From Locusta migratoria (lineage: Eukaryota > Arthropoda > Insecta > Orthoptera > Acrididae), in NCBI GenBank assembly GCA_026315105.1, contig JAOYRU010002409.1, forward strand, positions 124,001 to 188,000: a stretch of DNA of 64,000 nucleotides. The letters run 5' to 3'. Of the stretch, positions 20,488 through 32,028 are shown one piece after another (within the stretch, counting starts at the first letter, position 1; every line of letters begins with the position of its first letter). The position numbers were made by a program, and so were the translations under genes. Below the pieces are notes generated by a model that made no database searches, was not told where the DNA came from, and worked only from the letters and a program-made list of their open reading frames with translations.

Positions 20488-21822
20488 TTCTTGGCGGGCC
20501 TTGGCCATGGCCCGTCGAAGTGGAGTTCAAGCATGTATATGCTATGCCTCCTCATTCCTGAATTATTGGCAGTATTACGTCCAGGCGTGTTGGGTTGTCT
20601 GAAACCTGTTTGGAAAATAACAGAGGTGGTGTGGATCTACTTTCTGCTGGGTTTATCCAGCGAGAATTCTGCGTCTGCGGCAGGGAAATGGTGACGTCCC
20701 GGTCTCCCACCTCTCACCCAGTTCACGTGGTCCACTGCAAGGTACATGCATTTGGTCCACTGACCTAGGGAGAAGATGGGGTGGGAATTTATCAGCTTGT
20801 ACTCCTTTGCGGTTATGATTCCCAGGAGGAAATCACGCTCGCAAGGGAGTAGCTGATGTGGACGGAAGGGATCGGTGGGTTTCTTGGAGGGGGGAAGGAA
20901 GGGATAGGGGTTGTCATGGTGGGGATAGGATCCGTCCCTTAGGGAGGAGGCGATCTTCTTGAGGACCTTCTGTACGCTATACTTGTCCGGCATGGGCAAG
21001 CATTCTTCTTCGTCCTGGTCCTCTTCCCTCTCGGCCTCCGTCTGTACAGCTTGCTCCACTGTAGAAGCCTGTACAGGGGAGGGTGTATCAACCTCCATAG
21101 GCGCTGTGTCGGCGCCTGCAGGGAAGTCTGCCGCTTCCGTCTGTGTTGCAGCATCCACCCCCACTTTAGTCCCCGCTTGTGGGGAGGTAGCGAGGGCGGC
21201 CAATTCTTCCTTTGCTGCGCGAATTTCGCGCACCAGTGCCACCAACTGGGAACGCGCAGCGTCGATTTCGGCGCGGAGCAACGCTCTCTCCTCCGCCATG
21301 GCGGTCTTGAGAGCGAGCGCCGCGTCGTTGGCAGACGTGCGCAGGCGGTCTTCATCTGCGCACGCATCGACGCCTTTGGACGCCGCTCCGACACTCGGTC
21401 CGCTCACCACGCTTGGTGGGGGCAGTCGAGTGTCCTGGGTGTCCCGCGGTGCGTCTTCTGTCTCCATCTCATTGGTGGAAACCTTTACGGTGACCCTCTT
21501 CTTCTTTTCGCCGCTCCAGTCACTAATGTAACTGCATCGACGAAAGTTTGCGGCGTGAGGGCCGCCGCAGTTCACGCACTTCTTCTCGGTTAAAGCTTTC
21601 CCGCAATCGCGTGTGTCATGTGCTTCAGCACACTTCAGGCACGCGGCTGCGTTTTTGCACCCCTTGGCAACGTGGCCAAGTTTTTGGCAACGAAAGCATT
21701 GCAAGATCTTCTGCTTCTTCTTCTTCTGCTTCCTTCTATCATCCTTGCCAGCCATAGACAGCACCTCGCTTGCGAGGTGTTTCATGATAGCCGACAGTAG
21801 GCCGCCGTTCGACCGACCTCTA
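20460..21822 (-). mobile_element. Element 3: RT-less gag-like retroelement in H2A promoter/leader
   Basis: A roughly 1.4-kb insert in H2A orientation holding one long reading frame with zinc knuckles and no reverse transcriptase. Its 3' end is a run of six GAAGC units (minus strand; plus 20458-20487) in place of poly(A). Its 5' side joins H2A sequence: 21823-21923 (101 bp) is identical to the H2A start codon, first codons and leader. That segment is therefore present on both sides of the insert, as if a long target duplication or captured H2A 5' sequence. Probably non-autonomous and mobilised by another element's RT. Confidence 0.72.
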
Positions 21823-21845
21823 CCGCCCTTTCCGCGTCCGGACAT
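20637..21845 (-). CDS. H2A / gag-like chimeric ORF of element 3
   Basis: 402 residues from the H2A ATG (21845-21843). Residues 1-8 are the H2A tail MSGRGKGG, from sequence identical to the host gene. Residues 16-33 (LLSAIMKHLASEVLSMAG) align with the H2A alpha-2 helix (YLAAVMEYLAAEVLELAG, 10 of 18 identical) but are strongly diverged at the DNA level; about 40 H2A residues between are missing. A basic stretch (about 34-46) leads to three zinc knuckles: C50-C63 (CX2CX4HX4C), C69-C81 (CX2CX3HX4C) and C90-C104 (CX2CX3HX6C). An Ala/Glu/Arg-rich coiled coil follows, then an acidic segment and a C-terminal domain with FSLGQWTKCMYLAVDHVNWV that I do not recognise. The frame is intact. No PRE/RRM-like domain precedes the knuckles, unlike ordinary Jockey ORF1. 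Role unknown; nucleic-acid binding plus a histone-like N-terminus is what can be seen. Confidence 0.8.
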   Translation of the reverse strand: MSGRGKGGRGRSNGGLLSAIMKHLASEVLSMAGKDDRRKQKKKKQKILQCFRCQKLGHVAKGCKNAAACLKCAEAHDTRDCGKALTEKKCVNCGGPHAANFRRCSYISDWSGEKKKRVTVKVSTNEMETEDAPRDTQDTRLPPPSVVSGPSVGAASKGVDACADEDRLRTSANDAALALKTAMAEERALLRAEIDAARSQLVALVREIRAAKEELAALATSPQAGTKVGVDAATQTEAADFPAGADTAPMEVDTPSPVQASTVEQAVQTEAEREEDQDEEECLPMPDKYSVQKVLKKIASSLRDGSYPHHDNPYPFLPPSKKPTDPFRPHQLLPCERDFLLGIITAKEYKLINSHPIFSLGQWTKCMYLAVDHVNWVRGGRPGRHHFPAADAEFSLDKPSRK

Positions 21846-22141
21846 GGCTGGTTGTGGAAGTCGGTGCGAGACGAGAGCTGTAGTAGCGAAGATCCGACCC
21901 GCAGCGAGTCGAGCAGCTGAGTGTATCAACGCGGCTGGCGGCTGGCGGCTGAACGCGGCTGGCGGCGGGTCGCCCCCCTTTATGGCCTCGGGTGCGGCGG
22001 CCGGTTGCGCGCGCTCCCCATTGGTCGGCGGTGGGAAGCGGGCGAGCTTTTATAAAGGGCGCGCGGCGGGCGCGCAGCGGGCCACTGTGCTGAGAGACGC
22101 TGAGCTGAGCTGTACGGTACGGATCGCTGTCGCTGACCGAG
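21823..22141. promoter_or_regulatory. H2A 5' copy and H2A/H2B divergent promoter upstream of element 3 and H2B copy 3
   Basis: Holds H2A first codons and leader (21823-21923), then an altered target: an extra block of about 30 bp made of repeated GGCTGGCGGCTGGCGGCTGA-type sequence at 21930-21966, with GAGTGTATCAACGC where intact units have GAGTGAACGC. Beyond are the H2A TATA (21979-21984, minus) and H2B TATA (22047-22056). Both promoters look intact, so the chimera should be transcribed like H2A. Confidence 0.78.
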
Positions 22142-22513
22142 ATGCCGCCCAAGACTAGTGGAAAGGCCGCGAAGAAGGCGGGCAAGGCGCAGAAGAATAT
22201 CTCGAAGGGCGACAAGAAGAAGAAGCGCAAGAGGAAGGAGAGCTATGCCATCTACATTTACAAGGTGCTGAAGCAGGTGCACCCTGACACGGGCATCTCG
22301 TCGAAGGCGATGAGCATCATGAACAGCTTTGTGAACGACATTTTCGAGCGCATTGCTGCCGAGGCGTCGCGCCTGGCGCACTACAACAAGCGGTCGACGA
22401 TCACGTCCCGCGAGATCCAGACCGCTGTGCGGCTGTTGCTGCCCGGCGAGCTGGCCAAGCACGCCGTGAGCGAGGGCACCAAGGCGGTGACCAAGTACAC
22501 GAGCTCGAAGTAG
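22142..22513 (+). CDS. H2B: Histone H2B, copy 3
   Basis: Full-length 123-residue H2B identical to copy 2; divergent from the H2A-gag chimera. Confidence 0.98.
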   Translation: MPPKTSGKAAKKAGKAQKNISKGDKKKKRKRKESYAIYIYKVLKQVHPDTGISSKAMSIMNSFVNDIFERIAAEASRLAHYNKRSTITSREIQTAVRLLLPGELAKHAVSEGTKAVTKYTSSK

Positions 22514-22600
22514 AGCGGTCGGCTGGCTTGTTTTCTCCTGTGATTGGCGAAAAAAAGAAGCTGCCGCCTCTGTGCTTTGGGGGTGCACGGAAACAAAAAC

Positions 22601-22616
22601 GGCCCTTTTCAGGGCC
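22601..22616 (+). terminator. Histone 3' stem-loop, H2B copy 3
   Basis: GGCCCTTTTCAGGGCC, 88 nt past the stop. Confidence 0.92.
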
Positions 22617-23706
22617 ACCACATGTGTCTGTAGCCGAAGAGCGGGATTGTCTGTCGTGCCCTCTGTGTGTCCGTTTTGGCTTGTTTGTTCCTTTTTATTT
22701 ATTTTTTTAATTACTGTCCTATTTCGATGGCGATGCCAAATTTTGTTGTGCGGTTTGCGTCTCTGTGTGTGTGTGTGTGGCGTCGAATATACATACGTGG
22801 GCGGGCTGGCTGTGAGCGAGGGTGCGCGTCGTCGGAGATGGGGGGGGGGGGGGGGCGATATGACGCGGCGTTGCTCGGATATATGGGGGCTGGGAGAGGA
22901 GGCAGGCGGCCCGGGAATTTGGTGGCGTTTTTCGGCTGTGGGTGACGTGCTACTTTTGCGGAGGGCGGTGGTGTTTTTTTCTTTTTTTGGGTTGTCGTTG
23001 TCGCTTGGGGAACAGGAAGAGAGTAGAGGAAAGGCAAAGAAAGAAAGAGAGGAAAGAAAAACCCACCAACAGAGGAGAGATATGACGATACGAGTTCCGT
23101 TGTTTGGCGGAGTTTTGAGCGCGGCGCGTTTTGCTTTGTGAGCAGCGGCCGGCCGCGAAGTTGGCGGTGTGCGCGCGCCCCCTGGCGGCGGCGGGTTGCT
23201 GCGGCCAGGAGAGGGCGTTGGCGGGCGGTTGCCGCGGCGCGTGGTTGTGGAGAGAGGGGGAGCGCGTTTTGTTTTGGCTGGGCGGCGGCGAGACGGACGG
23301 ACGGAAGGTGGGTAATGTTGTGGTGCGGGCGAGCGGCCGCGTCGTCGTGTGACACGAGAAACAGTCGTCCCGTTTTGTGTGTTCCTTCTGTCCTCTTTGT
23401 GCAATTTTTTTTGGTGGTAGTCGCTTGGTCGACGGTTTGTTTTCTTTTGTCCCGCCGCTTGTCTTGTTGGGTTTGTATTCTTGTTGTTTCCCTCAGTGTA
23501 TGTCCGAATATGAGGCGGCCCCCTCGTTTCGTGGCTGCGGTCGCCGCTGTGGCTGGTGTGTGTCGTGGTTTGTGCTGGCGGCGGCCCCCCCCCCTTTTTT
23601 TTTTTTTTGGAGGGGAGGCGGTGGGTGGAAGGAACGGACGGACGGACGGCCGGACGGCCGGGCCGGCCCCAAAGGGGGGAAACCAAAAGCGAGAGGAATG
23701 GCCTTT

Positions 23707-23745
<39 letters not shown>

Positions 23746-25820
23746 GCCCGCACCGGCGAGCTCGGGGTGCGGCAGCAGCAGACAGACTGTGCTGCTGCCC
23801 TGTTTTGTCTTTGTCGTTGCTGTTGCCGACTGTCTGTTGTGACGCGTGGCAAATGGGGAGGCTGGGTGGGTGGCGGTAAGTGTAGTGTTTTTGGGGCGAA
23901 CGTCGTGGTTGGTCGCGCGGCCGGTATTGCCCGTTGGGTTTTGTGTGTGTGTGCCACGGTCGGTAGCCCGTGGCCGGGGGGTGTTGCAGTTTTGTGGCCG
24001 GGGCCCGCCGCGCCCGTTTCGGTGTGTGCTGTTTGTTTTTGTTGTTGTTTTTCCGGTGTTTTGTGTGCGCCTGTTGGGTGGGCGCGCCCTCTTTTTCGGG
24101 GAAATTGTGGCTGGAACGAGCGGGCGGTTTGTGTGGGAGCCGGCGCTGTATGCGCGCCAAGACGAAGCCGTTGTTGACGCCGCAACCCTTGGTAAGTTTT
24201 AACGGGCAGCCGGGGACCGCCCTGTGCCCGTGGCCCCCGCTTTAACGAACGGCGCACGTGGTCGGCTGGGTAACGGCGCTGTGACGTTCCCCCTGAACGC
24301 GTGTGAGCCGTTTTTTTTTTTAACGTGTGGTTGTGACGTAACCTGACCCCTAACCTAACCTAACCCAACCCCCCCAACGTGCGTTGAACCCGTTAACCTA
24401 ACCCCCAAACCCCTCCCTTAAACCTAACCTCTGAAGAAGTGTTAACCTTAACCTAACCTAGCCCCCCTAAACCTAACCTAGCCCCTCCTTAACCTAACCT
24501 AACGCGCAACCTAACCTAACCTAACCTAACCGAACGTAAAAGGGGTGTCTGGTAGCGCCCGAAAACGCCGCGTACAAGAGAGAGGGAGGAAAGCCTCTCT
24601 GTGTGGGCGCTGCGATGAAAAAAACGTAACGTTTTGCTGTTTAAGAAGAAGAAGAAACGAAACGCGTTACCGACCCCCCGAACGTTGTTTAGCGTCGAGT
24701 AGTCGCGCGCGTCGGCGGGGGGAAAAAGGGAAACGGAAGGAAACGAAGAAAAGGACGAGGAAGCACCGAAAGCAGCAAGAAGAGAAGAAAAAGAGAGAAG
24801 AAAACACACGCGTAGCGTACCGGGGCGGTGGGCTGTGTGTGTCCCCTGTCCCGAAGGTTGTCGAGGGGAAGCGCGCCGCGCCTCGTAGGAGGAGAGGGCG
24901 CCCGTCGGTTTTGCGTGTCGCGTCCCAAATTATTGCTGTGTGTGTGTGTGTGCGCGCGCGCTTGTGCCGGCGTGCGGTGGGCGGACGCCCTTGTCCCGTA
25001 GCGTGGGGTGTGTGTGGGTGGTGCAGGTTTTTTCCGTGGCTGTTTGGGGGCGGGCTGCGGTGCGCGCCGCGCGGCGGCATTTTTGCCGGGACAATTTTGT
25101 GTGGCGACGTGGCGGGAATGTGTGTGTTGCGTGGACGTGTGCGGGCGAGGGTGAGAGGCTGGCGTACGGGGGGGTGGCGACGGCGGCAGGTGGGTGCCGC
25201 ACGCACGGGACGCGGCGGATGGGAGGCGATGGGTCGGTGGTGCCGGGTTTGCACGCCCGTCATCGCCGCACGCTTGGCTTTGGGGGCGCGCGCCGCCGGC
25301 CGTTTGGGGAGGGCGGGCTGGGCGGCGGTGTGGAGGCGTTGCCGAAGGTTTGGGCACTGTGCCGGTACGTTGGGTGGGGTCGTGGGGGCGGCATTCGGGC
25401 GGGGGCGGCGATTCTCGGCGGGCGTGGCCAGGCTGTTTGGCGCGGTAGGCGCACTTTGGCGGCGTTTTGCGGCACGACGGTGGGGATGCGCGGGCGCCGC
25501 GAGCGGGCCAGCGGGTAGCCCCATCCTTGGTGGCCGGAATGGCGCGGGCGGTGTGGGCGCGGGTGCGGGGCGACGCCGGCCACGCTGCCGGACGTGCGAG
25601 CGTAGCAAGCGCGCGAGGCGGCGCGCGGCGGCGCGCAGAGTGGCGGCCGCTCTCTTGGCCGTCCGCGCCCGCTCGCGACACTGGCGGTGCGCGGGCGCGC
25701 CGCGATTATTCCCTGCCGCTCTGCGCCCGCGTGCACACACACCAGAGTAGTACGTGCGCGCCAGCCAGCCAGCTTTTGTCGTCGCTCTTTTTTCTCTTTC
25801 CTCTGCTGTGAAGAACGGAG
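22617..25820. other. H2B-H1 spacer, unit 3
   Basis: G-run of 16 (22840-22855); (GT)18 at 23709-23744. Has a private 8-bp deletion in the purine tract near 24790 (AAAGAGAGAAG where other units read AAAGAGGAAAAGAGAGAAG). No gene seen. Confidence 0.8.
24340..24531. repeat. Interstitial CCTAA block, unit 3
   Basis: Same 192-bp telomere-type block. Confidence 0.85.
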
Positions 25821-26522
25821 ATGGCGGATCAGGCGGCCACGAACGAGACTGCTGCGGCCCCCGCGGCCACGGGCACGACGAAGAAGGCCAAGTCGGCGGC
25901 GGCGTCTGCGAAGAAGCCGCGCGCCAAGCCTGCGCACCCGCGCACCTCTGAGATGGTGACGGCGGCCATCAAGAGCCTGAAGGAGCGCGGCGGGTCGTCG
26001 CTGCAGGCCATCAAGAAGTACATAGCGGCGCACTACAAGCTGGACGCCGAGAAGCTGGCGCCGTTTATCAAGAAGTACCTCAAGTCGGCCGTCGTCGCCG
26101 GCGAGCTGGTTCAGACGAAGGGCAAGGGCGCGTCCGGCTCGTTTAAACTGGCTGGAGGCGGAGCTGCCGGCGGTTCGGCCGAGGGCGGCAAGGCGCGCGC
26201 CGCCGGCGCTGCCAAGAAGCGGCGCGCCGCTCCGGCGGCCAGCAAGGAGAAGAAGGGCGCCCGCGCTGCCGGCGCCAAGAAGGCTGGCGGTGTGAAGGCG
26301 GCTACGGGGCGCAAGGCGGGCGCTGCCAAGAAGGCGTCTGGCGGCGCCGCCGCCGCCCCCGCTGGGGCCAAGAAGGCTGCTGCGGCCAAGCCGGCCAAGG
26401 CCAAGTCGCCCTCGAAGGCGAAGAAGGCTGCCAAGGTTCCGACGAAGAAGCCGAAGGCGCCCCGCCCCAAGAAGGCGACGACGCCGTCGAAGGCGAAGGC
26501 GTCGCCCAAGAAGAAGAAGTAA
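25821..26522 (+). CDS. H1: Linker histone H1, copy 3
   Basis: 233 residues, identical to the other H1 copies. Confidence 0.97.
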   Translation: MADQAATNETAAAPAATGTTKKAKSAAASAKKPRAKPAHPRTSEMVTAAIKSLKERGGSSLQAIKKYIAAHYKLDAEKLAPFIKKYLKSAVVAGELVQTKGKGASGSFKLAGGGAAGGSAEGGKARAAGAAKKRRAAPAASKEKKGARAAGAKKAGGVKAATGRKAGAAKKASGGAAAAPAGAKKAAAAKPAKAKSPSKAKKAAKVPTKKPKAPRPKKATTPSKAKASPKKKK

Positions 26523-26662
26523 AGCAGAGAGAAAAGTGCGCAGCCGTTTGGGTTGCGGTCCCCCCCACGCAGTGGCGAGCAGCCCAAAGCGCGCGTCGCC
26601 GCCGCCAGGCACGGCGGCTGTCCTGCCTGCCGCGGTCGTCGCCGCGCGTTGCCGCCCAAAAC

Positions 26663-26678
26663 GGCCCTTCTCAGGGCC
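26663..26678 (+). terminator. Histone 3' stem-loop, H1 copy 3
   Basis: GGCCCTTCTCAGGGCC. Confidence 0.92.
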
Positions 26679-27703
26679 ATCACATGTTTGCCGAGGAGCT
26701 GAGTTGTCGTGTTGCTGTTTACAGCGGGCCTGTGGGGGGAGGAGACAGACAGGGAGAGAGGAGTAGTTTTAGTATTGGTAGTTTTTTCGTTTTGTTGCTG
26801 TTTGGAGCGCCGCGCGCGTGGCCGCCTGGCTTGCCTCTCTTTTTGTTTTTGTTTTGCCGCGCCACACAGAAAGAAAAAGAAAAGAAATCTATATAGCAAT
26901 GCGTGTTGCGCGCCGTTGCGGGGGTGGGTCTGTGTCTGGTGAGTGTGGTGCGGCCGCCGCGCCCGCCCGCGCTCTCTTTTTGTTGTATGACGTGATTTGA
27001 TGGGGGGGTTGTGCGTGGAGTAGCGCTAGCGCGGCCGCGCGCCCGCCGTTGTTTTTGGTTGTATACACACTGTGGTGTTCGGCCCCAGCAGTGTGGTCTT
27101 GGTTTGGTTTGTTGTTGTTCTCTTGTTTTGGCGGCCACGCCACGCAAAGAAAACAAATTGATAAGCTTGTTGTTATGTTACAGATTTGGCCGCCTTTTTT
27201 TTTTTTTTGTTGTATTTGGCTTCGGGTTGTGAAACATGCCGAAAGAGAGGAGGCCCTGTCCCTGCGTGTGTCGCCTGGACGGCGGCCACAGAAATGGTGC
27301 GAATTGTGGGCTCGCCTTCGGTAGCTGAGCGAGAGAGAGAGGAGGCCACACGTTATTACGTGTATATTTTTAATTTACATTATTATTATATCGCACACAC
27401 GCACAAACATATGATTTGGTGTCGTGTCGTTTTTGTGCCAAGCAGCAGTGGCCCTTATTATTTGTTGTTGTTTTTTCGTTCTCGATGCGATGTTGTGTGT
27501 GTAGGTCGCGTTGTTTTGGTGGGGGCGACGAGGAGGGGGGGGCAAAAAGAGAGAAAGGGGGCGGGCGCTTTGACGGTCGGCGGCGGCCCAAGGAAGGAAG
27601 GAAGGAGGACACCGACGTACGTCCGTCCGCCGGAAAAAAAGAGAGGGGAAGAACGACTTGACGACGACGACAATGTTTTTGCTCGCTCTCGAGAGGTGGT
27701 AGT
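26679..27703. other. H1-H3 spacer, unit 3
   Basis: As in units 1 and 2; no gene seen. Confidence 0.75.
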
Positions 27704-27719
27704 GGCCCTGAAAAGGGCC
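27704..27719 (-). terminator. Histone 3' stem-loop, H3 copy 3
   Basis: Minus-strand GGCCCTTTTCAGGGCC. Confidence 0.92.
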
Positions 27720-27759
27720 GTTTTTGTTTGTGCGCGTCGTGCAGTCGCCAGCAGCTTGC

Positions 27760-28747
<988 letters not shown>

Positions 28748-28918
28748 GGCAGCGTCCCCGTCTGTCGGTTTTTGCGGCTCTTTTCCCTGCCTGCCACTGC
28801 CATGGGGGCGAACGAAAAAGAGAACAACAAACAGTGTTCCCCCCCGCGCGCGTCCGTCTTGTCTGTGGCAGGGCGGAAGGCGCGGGTGGGCGGGGAAAGG
28901 AGGAGGAGGCGACAAAAC

Positions 28919-28934
28919 GGCCCTTTTCAGGGCC
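28919..28934 (+). terminator. Histone 3' stem-loop, H4 copy 3
   Basis: GGCCCTTTTCAGGGCC. Confidence 0.92.
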
Positions 28935-29636
28935 ACCACACTTGTGTTCGAGAGAAAGTGCAAAGTTGTAGTCGTGTCGTCGTTTGTTGTTTTTTGTTGA
29001 GAGAGAGGAGGTGTTTCCTCCGTTAGATATTATATATTTTAGTTGTGTGTTTTGGGGGGGGCCCTTTTCGTATTTTATTATTGTTTTCGCGAGCGAGCGT
29101 GTGATGTGGTTGCTGTTGCGACGGATGGTGCCCGGTGTGTGTGGGATGCGGCCGAGAGAGAGGAGGGAGGGATTGGTGGTAAAGAAAGAAAGGACGGCGA
29201 GAAAAGAAAAAGAAAAGAGTGTGTGGCGTCCCTTCCGAAGACGCGCGGCGGCCAGCCAGCCAGCAGCCGCTGTTTTTGATTTCGTGGCTCTCCTCGCGTT
29301 TGTTGCCCCCGCGGTTGTGTGTGCGCGCGCCACACTGTCGGCAACGGGGGGGCAAGAGGAGGGAGAGAGGGGGGTAAAAGCGGCGTGTGCTGACGCGGGC
29401 GCCCCCTACCTCTAGTAGCGTGCATATACTAGTGTTTCTTTTGTGCTGGTCTGGTCTTTTTTTGTTTGTTTTTCCGTCGCCGTGGTCTGTTTGTGGGCAG
29501 GACCTGTGACGGGCGGCCGGGGGTGCGTGTGAAGCCGCGATACTCGCGCCGCCCCCCAAGCGTAGCGTAGGTTAGGTTAGGTTTCAGTAGTAGACGGACG
29601 ACCGAATTTTGCTCTGTTTGCCGAAAGGTGTATGGT
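28935..29636. other. H4-H2A spacer, unit 3
   Basis: GGTTAGGTTAGG near 29569; no gene seen. Confidence 0.75.
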
Positions 29637-29652
29637 GGCCCTGAAAAGGGCC
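29637..29652 (-). terminator. Histone 3' stem-loop, H2A copy 3
   Basis: Minus-strand GGCCCTTTTCAGGGCC. Confidence 0.92.
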
Positions 29653-29782
29653 GATTGTGCACAGACCGCGGCGCGCGGGTGGGTGGGGTGGGGTGGGGTG
29701 CCAGGAGACTGGCACCACCACACGACACACGGCACGGCACGGCGCGCGCTTTGCGACCACGAGGGAGGGGGAGGCTGGCTGC

Positions 29783-30157
29783 TTATGCCTTCTTCTCGGT
29801 CTTCTTTGGCAGCAGGACGGCCTGGATGTTGGGCAGGACACCGCCCTGTGCGATGGTGACGCCCGACAGGAGCTTGTTGAGCTCCTCGTCGTTGCGGATG
29901 GCGAGCTGGAGGTGGCGCGGGATGATGCGCGTCTTCTTGTTGTCGCGCGCCGCGTTGCCGGCCAACTCGAGCACCTCAGCGGCGAGGTACTCCATGACGG
30001 CGGCCAGGTAGACTGGCGCTCCGGCGCCGACGCGCTCGGCGTAGTTTCCCTTTCGCAGCAGCCTGTGGATTCTGCCGACGGGGAACTGGAGTCCTGCCCG
30101 GCTGGAGCGGGACTTTGACTTTCCCTTGACTTTGCCGCCCTTTCCGCGTCCGGACAT
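29783..30157 (-). CDS. H2A: Histone H2A, copy 3
   Basis: Identical 124-residue H2A and the first copy in the window with an uninterrupted promoter. The start is the MSGRGKGG ATG at 30157; the frame is open further upstream through the leader but has no ATG there. Confidence 0.98.
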   Translation of the reverse strand: MSGRGKGGKVKGKSKSRSSRAGLQFPVGRIHRLLRKGNYAERVGAGAPVYLAAVMEYLAAEVLELAGNAARDNKKTRIIPRHLQLAIRNDEELNKLLSGVTIAQGGVLPNIQAVLLPKKTEKKA

Positions 30158-30425
30158 GGCTGGTTGTGGAAGTCGGTGCGAGACGAGAGCTGTAGTAGCG
30201 AAGATCCGACCCGCAGCGAGTCGAGCAGCTGAGTGAACGCGGCTGGCGGCGGGTCGCCCCCCTTTATGGCCTCGGGTGCGGCGGCCGGTTGCGCGCGCTC
30301 CCCATTGGTCGGCGGTGGGAAGCGGGCGAGCTTTTATAAAGGGCGCGCGGCGGGCGCGCAGCGGGCCACTGTGCTGAGAGACGCTGAGCTGAGCTGTACG
30401 GTACGGATCGCTGTCGCTGACCGAG
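30158..30425. promoter_or_regulatory. Intact H2A/H2B divergent promoter (reference copy)
   Basis: H2A TATA on the minus strand at 30263-30268, inverted CCAAT at 30304-30308, H2B TATA at 30331-30340. The preferred H2A-side insertion site of elements 1-3 corresponds to 30241-30252 (GGCTGGCGGCGG), about 11-25 nt beyond the H2A TATA in the direction of transcription. Confidence 0.88.
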
Positions 30426-30797
30426 ATGCCGCCCAAGACTAGTGGAAAGGCCGCGAAGAAGGCGGGCAAGGCGCAGAAGAATATCTCGAAGGGCGACAAG
30501 AAGAAGAAGCGCAAGAGGAAGGAGAGCTATGCCATCTACATTTACAAGGTGCTGAAGCAGGTGCACCCTGACACGGGCATCTCGTCGAAGGCGATGAGCA
30601 TCATGAACAGCTTTGTGAACGACATTTTCGAGCGCATTGCTGCCGAGGCGTCGCGCCTGGCGCACTACAACAAGCGGTCGACGATCACGTCCCGCGAGAT
30701 CCAGACCGCTGTGCGGCTGTTGCTGCCCGGCGAGCTGGCCAAGCACGCCGTGAGCGAGGGCACCAAGGCGGTGACCAAGTACACGAGCTCGAAGTAG
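30426..30797 (+). CDS. H2B: Histone H2B, copy 4
   Basis: Identical to copy 2; part of the one fully uninterrupted H2A/H2B pair on the left side of element 4. Confidence 0.98.
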   Translation: MPPKTSGKAAKKAGKAQKNISKGDKKKKRKRKESYAIYIYKVLKQVHPDTGISSKAMSIMNSFVNDIFERIAAEASRLAHYNKRSTITSREIQTAVRLLLPGELAKHAVSEGTKAVTKYTSSK

Positions 30798-30884
30798 AGC
30801 GGTCGGCTGGCTTGTTTTCTCCTGTGATTGGCGAAAAAAAGAAGCTGCCGCCTCTGTGCTTTGGGGGTGCACGGAAACAAAAAC

Positions 30885-30900
30885 GGCCCTTTTCAGGGCC
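30885..30900 (+). terminator. Histone 3' stem-loop, H2B copy 4
   Basis: GGCCCTTTTCAGGGCC. Confidence 0.92.
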
Positions 30901-31989
30901 ACCACATGTGTCTGTAGCCGAAGAGCGGGATTGTCTGTCGTGCCCTCTGTGTGTCCGTTTTGGCTTGTTTGTTCCTTTTTATTTATTTTTTTAATTACTG
31001 TCCTATTTCGATGGCGATGCCAAATTTTGTTGTGCGGTTTGCGTCTCTGTGTGTGTGTGTGTGGCGTCGAATATACATACGTGGGCGGGCTGGCTGTGAG
31101 CGAGGGTGCGCGTCGTCGGAGATGGGGGGGGGGGGGGGCGATATGACGCGGCGTTGCTCGGATATATGGGGGCTGGGAGAGGAGGCAGGCGGCCCGGGAA
31201 TTTGGTGGCGTTTTTCGGCTGTGGGTGACGTGCTACTTTTGCGGAGGGCGGTGGTGTTTTTTTCTTTTTTTGGGTTGTCGTTGTCGCTTGGGGAACAGGA
31301 AGAGAGTAGAGGAAAGGCAAAGAAAGAAAGAGAGGAAAGAAAAACCCACCAACAGAGGAGAGATATGACGATACGAGTTCCGTTGTTTGGCGGAGTTTTG
31401 AGCGCGGCGCGTTTTGCTTTGTGAGCAGCGGCCGGCCGCGAAGTTGGCGGTGTGCGCGCGCCCCCTGGCGGCGGCGGGTTGCTGCGGCCAGGAGAGGGCG
31501 TTGGCGGGCGGTTGCCGCGGCGCGTGGTTGTGGAGAGAGGGGGAGCGCGTTTTGTTTTGGCTGGGCGGCGGCGAGACGGACGGACGGAAGGTGGGTAATG
31601 TTGTGGTGCGGGCGAGCGGCCGCGTCGTCGTGTGACACGAGAAACAGTCGTCCCGTTTTGTGTGTTCCTTCTGTCCTCTTTGTGCAATTTTTTTTGGTGG
31701 TAGTCGCTTGGTCGACGGTTTGTTTTCTTTTGTCCCGCCGCTTGTCTTGTTGGGTTTGTATTCTTGTTGTTTCCCTCAGTGTATGTCCGAATATGAGGCG
31801 GCCCCCTCGTTTCGTGGCTGCGGTCGCCGCTGTGGCTGGTGTGTGTCGTGGTTTGTGCTGGCGGCGGCCCCCCCCCCTTTTTTTTTTTTTTGGAGGGGAG
31901 GCGGTGGGTGGAAGGAACGGACGGACGGACGGCCGGACGGCCGGGCCGGCCCCAAAGGGGGGAAACCAAAAGCGAGAGGAATGGCCTTT

Positions 31990-32028
<39 letters not shown>

